64,000 nucleotides of DNA, from positions 1 to 64,000 of the forward strand of contig JAJXWW010000221.1 in the NCBI GenBank assembly GCA_021781415.1, written 5' to 3'. The stretch's first letter is position 1, and every line of letters begins with the position of its first letter. Position numbers and translations under genes: made by a program. The notes below the pieces were generated by a model. It searched no databases and was not told the origin of the DNA. It was given only the letters and a program-made list of their open reading frames with translations. Source of the DNA: Planctomycetota bacterium. Lineage in GTDB: Bacteria; Planctomycetota; Planctomycetia; Gemmatales; Gemmataceae. Below, one piece after another: positions 23,470 to 33,314 of the stretch.

Positions 23470-25128
23470 CTATAGACCGCGATGGGCCAAATCCTCAATG
23501 AGATGCGAGTAAAAATTGACGGCGTCGAAATGCTCTCCCGGATGAACGAAGAGACCGTCCGGCGTTTGAGCGAAGTGATCCACCGACAGATGACCGATTA
23601 CCTCGCCCCAGCGCGCCGAGCGCACCGAGACGAGGCCGTCGTTTTCTCCCTCTATCGGCGACAGGATGTTCCAGGCGCGGCGCAGCAACGGCGACACGCG
23701 CGACGACGGCACGGAGGAAGTGTACGAATAGTAGCGAACATTGGGCGAGTCGGGCGTCCGCTCGTTGAAGAGTCGGCAGGCCTCGGTGCGGCAATCGCGG
23801 AAGCCATCGACGTTGATACCGAACGCTTCCAAAGTTAGCAACAGCGGCACGCGCTGGCGGAAATTGAGACAGAACCAGTCGGCGACCGCCGTGCCCCGAT
23901 GCGGGGTGGCCACCGTCGTCAGCGACACCACGCGATCGGCCATGCCCAGATGGGAAATGAGCTGTCGAGCGTCGAGTCCGCCCATGCTGTGGGCCACGAT
24001 ATTGATCGGTTCATCGGTCCACTGGCGGATCAAATCGCGGAGTTGCTCGGCGCGCTCGACCACTCCTCCCGTTGGCTCGACGTTGGGATACAGCGCGTCG
24101 ATGCCGCGCTCGTGCAAAAATGGACGTAGATGATAGAAATAGTTGGTGTCTTCCGGAATCTGCATGCGCAACATGGTCATGGCGAGCATACCGTGGCAGA
24201 ACACGACCGGATGGCGCGGCACGGATCGCAGTCGCATGGGCCGCGCCGTCCACCGCGCCGGCAGGGGGACGCGCCGCTCGCCGTTGATGCGTAGCGTGCG
24301 CGGGTCTTCGGACGCGCCGGCGAAATGGGAGACGGTAGCGCGATCGGTCTGTTCTCGAATGGCTTCGCGGAGACGTGCATCGGCGGCCGGCTCTCGGTTG
24401 ACGATCGTGAAATCGAGCTGTCGAGCGAACAACCAGCGAAGTCGATCGACGGCCACGTTCAGAGCGTCGTCGGCATCGCTTCGGAGGGCCGGCATCGGCA
24501 CGACGGGGCCGCTTGGCCAGCCGAGCGATGTCGCCGCCAAGGCTAACTCGGCCTGTCGAGAAGCGGCATCCATCGGGACGCAAGCCAGATAATAGATGGG
24601 CTGACCGTCGCCGTGTTCTTCGTGCAGGGCGCGCAACAATTCCGTCAATCGCCGAGCGTGAGACGATTCGCCCAGACGATGTACGATTTCCGCGTCGTAG
24701 GTAAAGTCCAAGGGCAGCACGACGAGCAGACCGGAAGGAGGCGCGACCGGCGCGGCGAGAACGACATTGCAAGCCCGTAGCGTCTGTTCGCCGATGTGGA
24801 TTTCGTGACGAGCCATGCGCCAGCCGCGTCGGGCAGCCGGCAGATCGCCTTCAAATTGCGCCTCAAAGTAGCCATCGGCGCGAAGGGGCACTTCGGCTTG
24901 AAACGCAACGCCGCCAACGTGAGTGTGAATGTGCAGCGACGAAGCCAGCGGGGGAGTTTTTCCTCTTCTTTTCCACCAGCCGCGCGGCGGCGACGGCGGG
25001 GATTCCAGAGGTGCGATCACCCGCCCCCTCACCCACAGCCGATTGGCGGAGGCCAAAGTATCGTAAGTGTGAACCTCAAGGTTCGCCGTCTGACTCGGCT
25101 GGTTCGCCGTGGCCTCTAAAGGAGCCAT
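23470..25128 (-). CDS. alpha/beta hydrolase (triacylglycerol-lipase-like)
   Basis: A 552-residue protein. Residues 1-300 are of unrecognised type: an Ig/beta-like portion (residues 15-130) and a segment with PSGLLVVLPLDFTYDAEIVH and repeated Arg-rich helices. The C-terminal part from about 312 is an alpha/beta hydrolase: PVVFCHGMLAMTML (oxyanion region), then INIVAHSMGGLDARQLI with nucleophile Ser381, TVATPHRGTAVADW as in bacterial lipases, and a late His in VDHFAQTPDG. No signal peptide is visible, so it may be cytoplasmic. AGGAGG precedes the ATG by 6 bases. The gene follows the flavoprotein fusion on the same strand after 87 bases; a link with lipid breakdown is plausible but inferred only from position. 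Confidence 0.8.
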   Translation of the reverse strand: MAPLEATANQPSQTANLEVHTYDTLASANRLWVRGRVIAPLESPPSPPRGWWKRRGKTPPLASSLHIHTHVGGVAFQAEVPLRADGYFEAQFEGDLPAARRGWRMARHEIHIGEQTLRACNVVLAAPVAPPSGLLVVLPLDFTYDAEIVHRLGESSHARRLTELLRALHEEHGDGQPIYYLACVPMDAASRQAELALAATSLGWPSGPVVPMPALRSDADDALNVAVDRLRWLFARQLDFTIVNREPAADARLREAIREQTDRATVSHFAGASEDPRTLRINGERRVPLPARWTARPMRLRSVPRHPVVFCHGMLAMTMLRMQIPEDTNYFYHLRPFLHERGIDALYPNVEPTGGVVERAEQLRDLIRQWTDEPINIVAHSMGGLDARQLISHLGMADRVVSLTTVATPHRGTAVADWFCLNFRQRVPLLLTLEAFGINVDGFRDCRTEACRLFNERTPDSPNVRYYSYTSSVPSSRVSPLLRRAWNILSPIEGENDGLVSVRSARWGEVIGHLSVDHFAQTPDGLFVHPGEHFDAVNFYSHLIEDLAHRGL

Positions 25129-25215
25129 CGGTGCCTCCTTTTCTCGTTGCCTCGTCCTATTTATTCTACGTCACGGACGGGAGCAAAGCGGAACCGAAGC
25201 GGACATTTTTTTCGA

Positions 25216-28200
25216 TTATCGCGGAGACGGCGTCGCGTCGTGACGGTGCGCCCGACGATGCAACAGAAGTCCGATGGCGTGGACGTGTGGGACATAGTAT
25301 CCTCGACGCAGAGAAGCGAGATCGCCCGCGAAGCGAAAGAGACGATCGCGGACTTCGGCGTAGCAGTAAGCCAGCGCGCGGCGACCGAGTTCCTGCCGCG
25401 CCGCGGGTTCTTCGCCATCCTCGACTTGGCAGAGCCGGCTGATCCAGGCGATGCGGCCCAGCGCGCTGTCGGCGGCTTTCAACCACGCCGCTGCCTCGGC
25501 CAATGCGAAACAGCTTGCTTGCACGTCGGCGTTGCGCCCCAACGCTTCGCCGAACAATTGCCATGCCGCCGTCAAGCGCTTGCGAAATTCGGCCTTGAGC
25601 GCTTCCAACTCCAATACGTCGCGTTCCAGGTTTCGCAACTTGGGAGTCGATTCGTCGCGCACCCAGCGCGGCACCACATCGTGGGTCAGGGCTTGAAGGA
25701 TGGCACAGCGATCGCGCAGGGAATTGTTGGTCGACAGAAGCTCGGCGCGAACCGAGCGAACGCACGCTTCCTCCAGAGCGAAACTACCCGACGGAGCGCG
25801 CAGCCTACGTCCCGCCATCTCTACAGTTACCGCTTCCAACAGATATAACCTCTCGAGGGTCGATTGATAATCCTCCGCGCCACTATCGCGATTTTTTCTA
25901 TCTTCACACTCATCTATAGTCGGCATCGCCTTACCGCCCATCTCCGGTAGTAAGCGCGGTTGCAACAGGTCGATGGGCACGAGCAGAAAATCGCCCGAAC
26001 GGTAGGTGTCTGGAACGGCGAGATATTCCGCCTGCGTTTGCACCGGGGCCGCCGATCCGGGTTCGACCAGCGGTCGGTCTCCCGATTGAGGCGGAGGTCG
26101 TAGGCGATGGCGCGCGCGAAGGATGTACTCGTCGAGCCGCGCCGCCGAGTTGTCGAGCCAAACGCGCAGGAGGAGTACAGCCAATTCGGCGTCGTCGTCG
26201 TTCTCCAGAAGGCAGAAGGTCCGCAGAAGCAACTGTCTCCCGGCCAAAAGGTGCGCCGTCTGCCGCGCGAATCCAACGGCGATTTCACCGGCCGCAGGCT
26301 CGTCTCGATCCGCGTTCCACTCGCTTGCCAGGTCGAGCAATCGCTTCTCCGATTCTTGAATCTCGTGCTTTTCGGATCGCAAAACGGCGCTCTGTTCCAG
26401 GGGCGCCCAATCGCCGGGAAGATCGAGGAGATGCCGAGCCGCATCGACATCGGCGAGCAACCGAATGCCGTGTCGTCGATACGTTTCCTGGTAGCTCGGC
26501 GATTGAATGGTAGGCGATTCCAGCGCTTGGCGTCCGAGCAAAGCACTCCATTCGCGGACACCTTCGTTCCGTTCCTCGCGCTGCTCCTCAAGACAAGCAA
26601 GAAGTAATTCGCGCCTCGCTGGTTCGAGGATGGCAACATCGAGATCCGTTCGTTCCTCCAGCAGATAGCGTCGAGCGGCGATGTCCGCGAGGAGATGAAT
26701 GCCGACGGCATCGTGGGGCATCGGCGAATCCACTTCGACGAATCGGTCGTCGCTCCACATCCGAGATTCGATCGCCGGGGTTCGAGAGGAGTAAGCTGGC
26801 AAGGCGAACAGGCGGCGCAGTTCGGTCAAATGATGTTGTCTCAGCAGGTTGCCATCGGCGACAGCCCAGGCGAAGCGGCCTTCCCAAACGCGGCGCGTCC
26901 GGTCGGCGGCGCGAGCCACGAGATCCGCGGCCACTTCGAGTGCCCTTTTGCCCCTCTCGGTCGTATCGTGTCGTTCTTCGACGATTTCTTGGATACGAAG
27001 AGTCAATTGATGGGCAAATCGCGCTAACATTTCCAGGTAGTCGTTGCGAGGGCGGTCCACGAGCGCCGATCCCTGGCGCAGCGACGCTTGGAAGGCTTGC
27101 AATTTCCGTTCGAGCCGTTCGAGGAGTGCTTCGAGTTCGCTCCGCGGCTCGTGGGAATTGGTTGCGGCGGTGTCGGACGAGGACGAAGTTAAATCGCCGC
27201 GGCCCCAATCGACGGAAGCATTCCATCGCCAACAGGCCTCGCAATAGACGCAGCGCTCCGCGCGCACGGCGACAGTCACGCCCATCGGCGGCGAACCCGC
27301 GATCTCGAAGACACCGCCGGGGCAAAGGTTCGGCAAGTCGTGGACGGCAACGGCTTGTTGTGCCGGTTGCGTGGACCGCCACAATATGTGAATGAGAGGA
27401 GCCGCGCCGGCGACATGGGGCCGCGAGATCGTCGGCGACTCGCCGTTCGCTCTCTCGGTCTGGGCGGTATCGGCGATCGATCCACGGCGACGAACACGTC
27501 CGAAGGCGTATCTCCACAACGAGAGTGCCGTGCTGAGCGCGACGATCGGAGCGGCCAAGGCGGCGACGGCGAGAACATCGAACAGGTTCATTTGCTCTAT
27601 GAGGAGAGTAATTGTCCGCTTTAGTTTTTCGGATAAGGGTGCATCGTCGTTTTGGTATAGTCCGTGTGCCGCCGCCGACCATACCGGACGAAAGCGATCG
27701 AACCAACGGCGCAACGACCGGGGCACGGCGCTGGCGCGTCCGTCTTCCCGCGAGGAATGGAAATAGAGCCGCAGAGCGCCGGCCGGCGGGAGATGCGGTC
27801 GCGGACGGCGCGCCAGATCGCGGAAGGCGTTGAGCGCGCCGTCGAGTAGCAGGCGCGTCAGGGCGGGACGAGGCGTTACCTCGCGGAGGCGCAGCGTGCG
27901 TCCCAATTGGATGAGATCGTCGCGCAACTTACCCCAGCGTCCCCAAGAAACGCGCGCCAACACGCCCAGCCAAGCGAAAAACTTGCCGGGCAGCCATCGA
28001 CCGGACCTTCCCCATACGGCAGAGGAATCGAGGAGCAAATCCAGCCCCGAATCGAACAGCACGCGCGTGCGTCGAAGATAGGTGGGCCAACGATGGAAGA
28101 ACTCAACGTTCCGCCAATAGCGCGTTTGTTGCAGCGGTTCGAGATAGTGGCGCAGCAACGCCTCTCGGTCGAAACGGCGTCCTTCGGCGCGAATGCGCCG

Positions 28201-29205
28201 CGCCGCTCGACTCAACATCAGTCCGGTGGTCGAGGCCGGTCCCATGCTGTTGACGACGGGGAAATCGACGCCCAAACCCGCTGCCGCGCCGCCGACCACC
28301 AATCCGTCTTCGACGAGGTAGGGCACGTCGCGCCAGCCGCCCGCGCGTAGCAACGACGCCGACCACATCCCGCGCACGCCGTCGCGCAGCCACGGTCGCA
28401 GAGCCGGCATGTCCACGAGCCAGTCGAGAAGCTGTCTCGGCTCGCCGTGAAACCCACGGCGCGGACTCGACATCGGGAGGACGATGCTTACGGTCAGTCC
28501 CCGTCGATTGCTCCACAACATGCCGCGCGCGTTCCGCCGCGAAATGCTTGGGTTGCGCAACAGGAGATCGTAGGCGAACCCCTCGTCGGCACCGAGACCG
28601 AATCGACTTTCGACCTCGCCGGTAGGCATTTCGATGATTTGTTGAAGACAATAAAGAAAACTCGGATTCTCGCGCGATTCGGTGAAACGGTCGAGTCCCT
28701 CGCGTCCGACGAGATGTCCGGCGTCCCCCTCTGCCAGGAAGACCAGTTTCGCATAAAAGGGACCGCGCGACGTGGCCACGCCGACGATGCGTCGTCCCTC
28801 ACGGATGAGACTCTCTACCGTGGTTTGCGTTTTCAGCACGACGCCGGATTGAAGAACGCAGTCGGCAAGAGATGGATCGAACCGAGAACGCAGCACGGTG
28901 TAACAGTGGCGAAAGGCGTCTGCGTCGCGGTAGATATTGCCTGCGATGCGCGACCCATCGGTGAGGAAGCCGCCTCTCTCGATCAACCGTCGTTCCCAGG
29001 CCAGCGCTCGAACGCCTTCCTCTCCGAGCAGGTCTGGCTCCGCCAAGGTCTCGGCGAAGCAGACCTCACCCAGCGCTCCGAAAGCACCTACGTCCGAAGC
29101 CTCGACGACGGCGACGGCGAACCCCGATCGCGCCAATCCGAGGGCGGCCGTCAACCCCGCACAACCGGCACCCACAACCACGACATCGTAAGAGGGATAA
29201 TCCAT
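25216..29205 (-). CDS. large FixC/ETF-QO-like flavoprotein fused to ferredoxin motif, membrane segment and helical C-terminal half
   Basis: A 1329-residue protein. Residues 1-345 are an FAD-dependent dehydrogenase of the FixC/ETF-quinone oxidoreductase kind: YDVVVVGAGCAGLTAALGLA (dinucleotide fold), VFLAEGDAGHLV and GLVVGGAAAGLGVDFPVVNS. Residues 540-562 form one hydrophobic helix. LCPGGVFEIAG with Cys628, then ERCVYCEACWRW with Cys652, 655 and 658, has the spacing of the 4Fe-4S site in ETF-QO. Residues 670-1329 are almost all helical, contain a repeated block (GIHLLADIAARRYLLEE and GIRLLADVDAARHLLDL), and match no family I recognise. Normal ETF-QO proteins are near 550-600 residues. It probably passes electrons from acyl-CoA oxidation to quinone; the FadJ gene 84 bases upstream supports that. 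Confidence 0.75.
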   Translation of the reverse strand: MDYPSYDVVVVGAGCAGLTAALGLARSGFAVAVVEASDVGAFGALGEVCFAETLAEPDLLGEEGVRALAWERRLIERGGFLTDGSRIAGNIYRDADAFRHCYTVLRSRFDPSLADCVLQSGVVLKTQTTVESLIREGRRIVGVATSRGPFYAKLVFLAEGDAGHLVGREGLDRFTESRENPSFLYCLQQIIEMPTGEVESRFGLGADEGFAYDLLLRNPSISRRNARGMLWSNRRGLTVSIVLPMSSPRRGFHGEPRQLLDWLVDMPALRPWLRDGVRGMWSASLLRAGGWRDVPYLVEDGLVVGGAAAGLGVDFPVVNSMGPASTTGLMLSRAARRIRAEGRRFDREALLRHYLEPLQQTRYWRNVEFFHRWPTYLRRTRVLFDSGLDLLLDSSAVWGRSGRWLPGKFFAWLGVLARVSWGRWGKLRDDLIQLGRTLRLREVTPRPALTRLLLDGALNAFRDLARRPRPHLPPAGALRLYFHSSREDGRASAVPRSLRRWFDRFRPVWSAAAHGLYQNDDAPLSEKLKRTITLLIEQMNLFDVLAVAALAAPIVALSTALSLWRYAFGRVRRRGSIADTAQTERANGESPTISRPHVAGAAPLIHILWRSTQPAQQAVAVHDLPNLCPGGVFEIAGSPPMGVTVAVRAERCVYCEACWRWNASVDWGRGDLTSSSSDTAATNSHEPRSELEALLERLERKLQAFQASLRQGSALVDRPRNDYLEMLARFAHQLTLRIQEIVEERHDTTERGKRALEVAADLVARAADRTRRVWEGRFAWAVADGNLLRQHHLTELRRLFALPAYSSRTPAIESRMWSDDRFVEVDSPMPHDAVGIHLLADIAARRYLLEERTDLDVAILEPARRELLLACLEEQREERNEGVREWSALLGRQALESPTIQSPSYQETYRRHGIRLLADVDAARHLLDLPGDWAPLEQSAVLRSEKHEIQESEKRLLDLASEWNADRDEPAAGEIAVGFARQTAHLLAGRQLLLRTFCLLENDDDAELAVLLLRVWLDNSAARLDEYILRARHRLRPPPQSGDRPLVEPGSAAPVQTQAEYLAVPDTYRSGDFLLVPIDLLQPRLLPEMGGKAMPTIDECEDRKNRDSGAEDYQSTLERLYLLEAVTVEMAGRRLRAPSGSFALEEACVRSVRAELLSTNNSLRDRCAILQALTHDVVPRWVRDESTPKLRNLERDVLELEALKAEFRKRLTAAWQLFGEALGRNADVQASCFALAEAAAWLKAADSALGRIAWISRLCQVEDGEEPAARQELGRRALAYCYAEVRDRLFRFAGDLASLRRGYYVPHVHAIGLLLHRRAHRHDATPSPR

Positions 29206-29289
29206 CCACCCATTCCAAGAAGAAACTTTGAACGAGCCGTCCTAGGGCGAGGTCGCGTCTTACCGCTCGTTCGGATTATCGGGTTCGAT

Positions 29290-31485
29290 TCATAAACTCC
29301 TCCGCGAACCGTCGTGTGGACCGCGTGTGAACGAGGCGTTGGTTTCCGCGCGGTGTCGCAGTTCATCGCACGGCTCGAACCGGCGTCCCCGTCGAGAAGC
29401 CAGGGCAGCAAGAGCTTGCACCACATCGGCCAAGCCGCGATCGTCGGCGTATCGAAGGGGACCGCCTCGATGCGGTGCCCAGCCGGTGCCGAGTACCATC
29501 GCTAAATCCATTGATGCCGCAGTCGCCGTCAGCTTCTCGCTCAAGGCCAATGCGGCCTCGTTGCACATCAACAAGACCATGCGCTCGCGGTTCTCCGTCG
29601 CGCGGGCCGCCTCCGGGAGGGAAAGGGCATCGGACGGCGTTCGTTCGCTTCGCAGCAGTTCTTGCACTTGTCCGTTCACTTGCGGTTTCTTCTTGCCGTG
29701 GAGATAAAAACCGCGGCCGCACTTTTGTCCCAAAAGACCGGCGCGACGCATTTTCTCGAACGCCGCGTTCGGCTCGAAGCGACCGGCCAAGACTGGACGC
29801 ATGGAATCCGCGACATGAGCGGCCACGTCAAGACCAATCTGATCGAGCAATTCCAACGGACCCATCGGCATGCCGAACCGCTTCATGACGAAATCTACCC
29901 GTTCGATCTTCATCCCTTCGCCGACGAGGAGAACCGCTTCATTGAGATACGGCATGAGGATGCGATTGACGACGAATCCAGGACTGTCGCGGACGACAAC
30001 CGGATGCTTCCCCAGTTGGATCGCCCACTGGGTCAGTGTCGCCAAGACGGCATCGCTGGTAGCCGACGCACGGGCGACCTCGACGAGCGGCATTTTGTGT
30101 ACGGGATTGAAAAAGTGCAGCCCGGCGACGCGGTCGGGGTGCGCCAATCCTCGTTGCAACAGATCGACGGAAAGCGACGAGGTGTTCGTCGCCATCACTG
30201 TCGCCGAGCGGGCGCGCGCTTCCACTTCGCGGAAAACGGCTCGTTTCGCCTCCAGATCTTCCAGAGCCGCCTCAACGACGACATCGACGCTCTCAAAACC
30301 CTCCCATTTCAGCGTGCCCTGAATGGCCGCGAGGCGCTCCACCGATTCCGGCTCCGTCAACACGCGGCGTTCGACGGCTTTGCGGAAGAGGCCTTTGACG
30401 CGCTCCATGCCAGCGTCGAGCGCGGCTTGGCTCACTTCCTGCACCACGACCTTAAACCCTTTGAATGCCGCCAATTGTGCGATCCCCGCACCCATCGTGC
30501 CCGCGCCGACCACGCCGACGCGCTGCACTTTCATCGGAGTCGCTCCGCGTAACTCTTCGGGCAGTTTGTCTCGCTTTTGCATCTGAAAAAACAGACCGAT
30601 GAGATTGCGGCAAGCGTTACTGACGGCGAGTCTTCCCGCGGCGGTACGTTCGTAGGCCAGGCCCGCCGTCATCCCGTGATGGACGCCGACACGCAGCGCT
30701 TCGAGCGCTTCGTACGGAGCCGGCATATCGTCGCACACTTTGCGACGCATGAGCCGTTCGGTCACCCTGAAAAGAATGCGACGCCCGAAGGAATTCGATT
30801 CGAGCAGTCGTTGTCGCCACGTTCGCAAAGGCAGCCGGTCGAGTCGGCGTTTGCCTTCGCCGATGGCCCGCGCGGTCAGACGCGCAAAAGCGTCGCGCAA
30901 CTGCTCTTCGTCTGCGGCAATCGCGTCGGCCAATCCCCAATCGTAGGCCGCACGCGCGTTCAACTTTTCGCGGTTGAGAATCACGTTCAAGGCGCGTTCG
31001 ATGCCGATGATGCGCGGCAAGCGCTGCGTGCCGCCCCAACCCGGCAACAGCCCTAACTCGACTTCTGGAAAACCGAGCTGCGTGCTGGGCTTGTCGAAGA
31101 CAAACCGATAATCGCAAGCCAAGGCAAACTCCAAGCCACCGCCCAAGCATGGGCCACTGATGGCCGCGATGGTCGGCATCGGCAGCGCGGCCAACTTGTC
31201 GAACAGCTTCTGGCCTGCCGTCGAGATCGCCTGCGCGCCGGCAACGTCTTGGATCGAAAGAAACTCCTGCAAATCCGCTCCGGCGATGAAGCCGTTCTTC
31301 TTGCCGCTTCGCATCACCGCAAGGGGGGCTTTGCTAGCGGAAACGGCGTCGAGCGCGGCATCGAGATCGGCCATCACCTGGCGATTGAAGACGTTCACGG
31401 CTCGATCCGGCACGTCGAGGACCACATCGACCGCACCATCGCCGTCGCGCTTCACGACAATTGTCTGAGATTCAAATATCCCCAT
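29290..31485 (-). CDS. fadJ: fatty-acid oxidation multifunctional enzyme, enoyl-CoA hydratase/3-hydroxyacyl-CoA dehydrogenase (FadJ-type), copy 1
   Basis: A 731-residue two-domain enzyme of beta-oxidation. The crotonase half (1-190) has the oxyanion pieces NGFIAGADLQEF and GPCLGGGLEFALACDYRF and the catalytic-glutamate loop FPEVELGLLPGWGGTQRL. The dehydrogenase half starts near 322 with VGVVGAGTMGAGIAQLAAF (NAD fold) and has GLHFFNPVHKMPLVEV, DSPGFVVNRIL and the C-terminal repeat GTGWAPHRGGPLRYADDRG. No thiolase is in the window. ATG 31485 has AGGAAGG upstream; a longer start at 31572 is not protein-like. It lies upstream of, and reads toward, the flavoprotein fusion (84-base gap), so the two are probably co-expressed. 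A second FadJ-type gene lies on the plus strand from 34034. Confidence 0.92.
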   Translation of the reverse strand: MGIFESQTIVVKRDGDGAVDVVLDVPDRAVNVFNRQVMADLDAALDAVSASKAPLAVMRSGKKNGFIAGADLQEFLSIQDVAGAQAISTAGQKLFDKLAALPMPTIAAISGPCLGGGLEFALACDYRFVFDKPSTQLGFPEVELGLLPGWGGTQRLPRIIGIERALNVILNREKLNARAAYDWGLADAIAADEEQLRDAFARLTARAIGEGKRRLDRLPLRTWRQRLLESNSFGRRILFRVTERLMRRKVCDDMPAPYEALEALRVGVHHGMTAGLAYERTAAGRLAVSNACRNLIGLFFQMQKRDKLPEELRGATPMKVQRVGVVGAGTMGAGIAQLAAFKGFKVVVQEVSQAALDAGMERVKGLFRKAVERRVLTEPESVERLAAIQGTLKWEGFESVDVVVEAALEDLEAKRAVFREVEARARSATVMATNTSSLSVDLLQRGLAHPDRVAGLHFFNPVHKMPLVEVARASATSDAVLATLTQWAIQLGKHPVVVRDSPGFVVNRILMPYLNEAVLLVGEGMKIERVDFVMKRFGMPMGPLELLDQIGLDVAAHVADSMRPVLAGRFEPNAAFEKMRRAGLLGQKCGRGFYLHGKKKPQVNGQVQELLRSERTPSDALSLPEAARATENRERMVLLMCNEAALALSEKLTATAASMDLAMVLGTGWAPHRGGPLRYADDRGLADVVQALAALASRRGRRFEPCDELRHRAETNASFTRGPHDGSRRSL

Positions 31486-31817
31486 CGGAGAGCCTTCCTG
31501 CGGGCGGAACGATTCACGAGGACAACGAAGGATCGAGCGAGGTATCGCGGTAGTTCCCCCATTGACAATCATACACGCCGGTTTGCCGTTCGTGTCGCGG
31601 AACCCGATTCACCAAACGATGAAGGGATCGCTCACACGACGTACAAACGGAACCGCTCCTCCGAAAGGGGGTGAACGTAGAATAATCGCGTCGAAGAACG
31701 GTCGTCGTTGTAACAGAACGCTCTTTAGCTCGACGGAGAACGGCGAATCGGTAAAAAGTGGATCGGTCTTGGGTGAACGAGTCGAAGCCACTTTCTCCCT
31801 TTTCTCGGAGCAATGCA
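31486..31817. other. 332-base divergent region between FadJ and multiheme cytochrome
   Basis: Holds the divergent promoters of the FadJ-type gene (minus) and the multiheme cytochrome gene (plus). Frames that cross it are extensions of the flanking genes without protein character. No repeat, RNA or clear operator was recognised. Confidence 0.4.
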
Positions 31818-33314
31818 ATGGGATGGGCCTCGCGTGTCGCGCTGACGCTGTTCGTGGCCATGTTGGGAGCGATGACGTTGCTGGCGTTGCCCGATCCCGC
31901 ACCCTCGTGCCTGGAGGGGCGGGTTTTCGACGATGGCGGTGGGGTTCCTGGCACGCACGTTCGGTTGCAGGGCACAAGTATCTGCTCGCGCAGCGATGGC
32001 CGCGGACGATTTCGGCTGTCACCTCGGGTTGCCGGACGGCGCGCGACCGCGTGGAAAGAAGGCTACTTTATCGGAGGCTCGGACTCGCCCTCGTTTCCAT
32101 CGATCCGCTTGAAGCCGTTGCCGAGCACCGACAATAGCGAGTACGAATGGGTCGATCCCTCGCCAAACGCCGCCGAAAGCCAAAACTGCGCCAACTGCCA
32201 CGCCGAGATTTACCGCGAATGGTCGTCGAGCGGTCACGCGCGCTCCGTCGAGGGTCGTCACTTCCGCAATCTGTACGAAGGCACCGATTGGCACGGCAAG
32301 CCAGATGCGGGCTGGGGATTGCTTACAGAGTACCCAGACGGTGCGGGGGTGTGTGCTTCGTGTCATGCCCCCGCGACCGAGGCGTTCGATTTGCGCCAGC
32401 TTCGAGGGGCGGCGATGTCCGGCGTTCACTGCGATTATTGTCACAAAGTCGAGGGTGTCGCCGACGGACAACTCGGTCTGTCTCACGGTCGCTTCAATTT
32501 GCGGCTGCTGCGTCCGAAGGAAGGGCAGCTGTTCTTCGGATCGCTCGACGATGTGGCGCGCGGCGAGGACTCCTATTCTCCGTTGTACCGGGATAGCCGC
32601 TACTGTGCCTCGTGCCACGAAGGCATCGTCTTCGGCGTCCACGTTTATAGCACGTTTTCCGAATGGCAAGCCAGTCCCTCAGCGCGGCAGGGGGTACAGT
32701 GCCAGGATTGCCACATGAAACCGTCCGGAAGGATGACGAACCTCGCTCCCGGCCACGGCGGCCTCGACCGCGATCCGCGAACCCTGCACAATCATCGCTT
32801 CTTCGACGGGAGCCAAGAGGCGATGCTCCGCCGTGCCGTCAAGGCCACGGTGGAACTGGAGCGCGGCGAAACGGGAGTGCGAGCGTGCGTGCGATTGTGG
32901 AGCGAGGGAGTAGGCCACAGTCTCCCGACCGGATTCATCGACCGCCATCTCGTTCTCTCGGTCGAAGGATTCACTTCCGACGGTCGCGCCTTGCAGCCTT
33001 TTGAAGGACCGATTTTACCGTCGCTGGCGGGCGAGAAACTGGCGGGCCGTCCCGGTCGATTGCTGGCGCGGGTGCTAAAAGACATGGAGGGCCGTACACC
33101 GGCCCCGTTCTGGCTTGCCGCTCCCGAACCGCCGTTGGACACGCGCCTCGTCCCCGGACGAGTCGAGGAGAGCCATTTTGCCTATCCTCGCCCTATGACA
33201 CGTTTGCGGCTGCGCGTCTGGTATCGTCGGTTCTGGCCCGAGGTCGCTCGCCGGAAGCGATGGCCCAACGATGAAACGCTCGTGTTCGAGCAAGTGTTCT
33301 CGCCTCCGCTGTAA
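31818..33314 (+). CDS. exported multiheme cytochrome c with an N-terminal carboxypeptidase-regulatory-like domain
   Basis: A 498-residue exported protein. After a signal peptide (VALTLFVAMLGAMTLLAL) residues 30-85 look like a carboxypeptidase-regulatory-like beta domain (LEGRVFDDGGGVPGTHVRL, GRGRFRLSP). Five CXXCH heme sites follow with first cysteines at 124, 179, 205, 263 and 295: NCANCH, VCASCH, HCDYCH, YCASCH and QCQDCH. Several distal histidines (for example SSGHARSVEGRHF) could be axial ligands. The pattern resembles the cytochrome c554/c-type multiheme proteins of planctomycetes. The last 180 residues are beta-rich with SLPTGFIDRHLVLSVEG. GGAG lies 7 bases before the ATG. The electron partner is unknown; the divergent FadJ/flavoprotein pair is a neighbour but they lie on different sides of the membrane. 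Confidence 0.88.
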   Translation: MGWASRVALTLFVAMLGAMTLLALPDPAPSCLEGRVFDDGGGVPGTHVRLQGTSICSRSDGRGRFRLSPRVAGRRATAWKEGYFIGGSDSPSFPSIRLKPLPSTDNSEYEWVDPSPNAAESQNCANCHAEIYREWSSSGHARSVEGRHFRNLYEGTDWHGKPDAGWGLLTEYPDGAGVCASCHAPATEAFDLRQLRGAAMSGVHCDYCHKVEGVADGQLGLSHGRFNLRLLRPKEGQLFFGSLDDVARGEDSYSPLYRDSRYCASCHEGIVFGVHVYSTFSEWQASPSARQGVQCQDCHMKPSGRMTNLAPGHGGLDRDPRTLHNHRFFDGSQEAMLRRAVKATVELERGETGVRACVRLWSEGVGHSLPTGFIDRHLVLSVEGFTSDGRALQPFEGPILPSLAGEKLAGRPGRLLARVLKDMEGRTPAPFWLAAPEPPLDTRLVPGRVEESHFAYPRPMTRLRLRVWYRRFWPEVARRKRWPNDETLVFEQVFSPPL

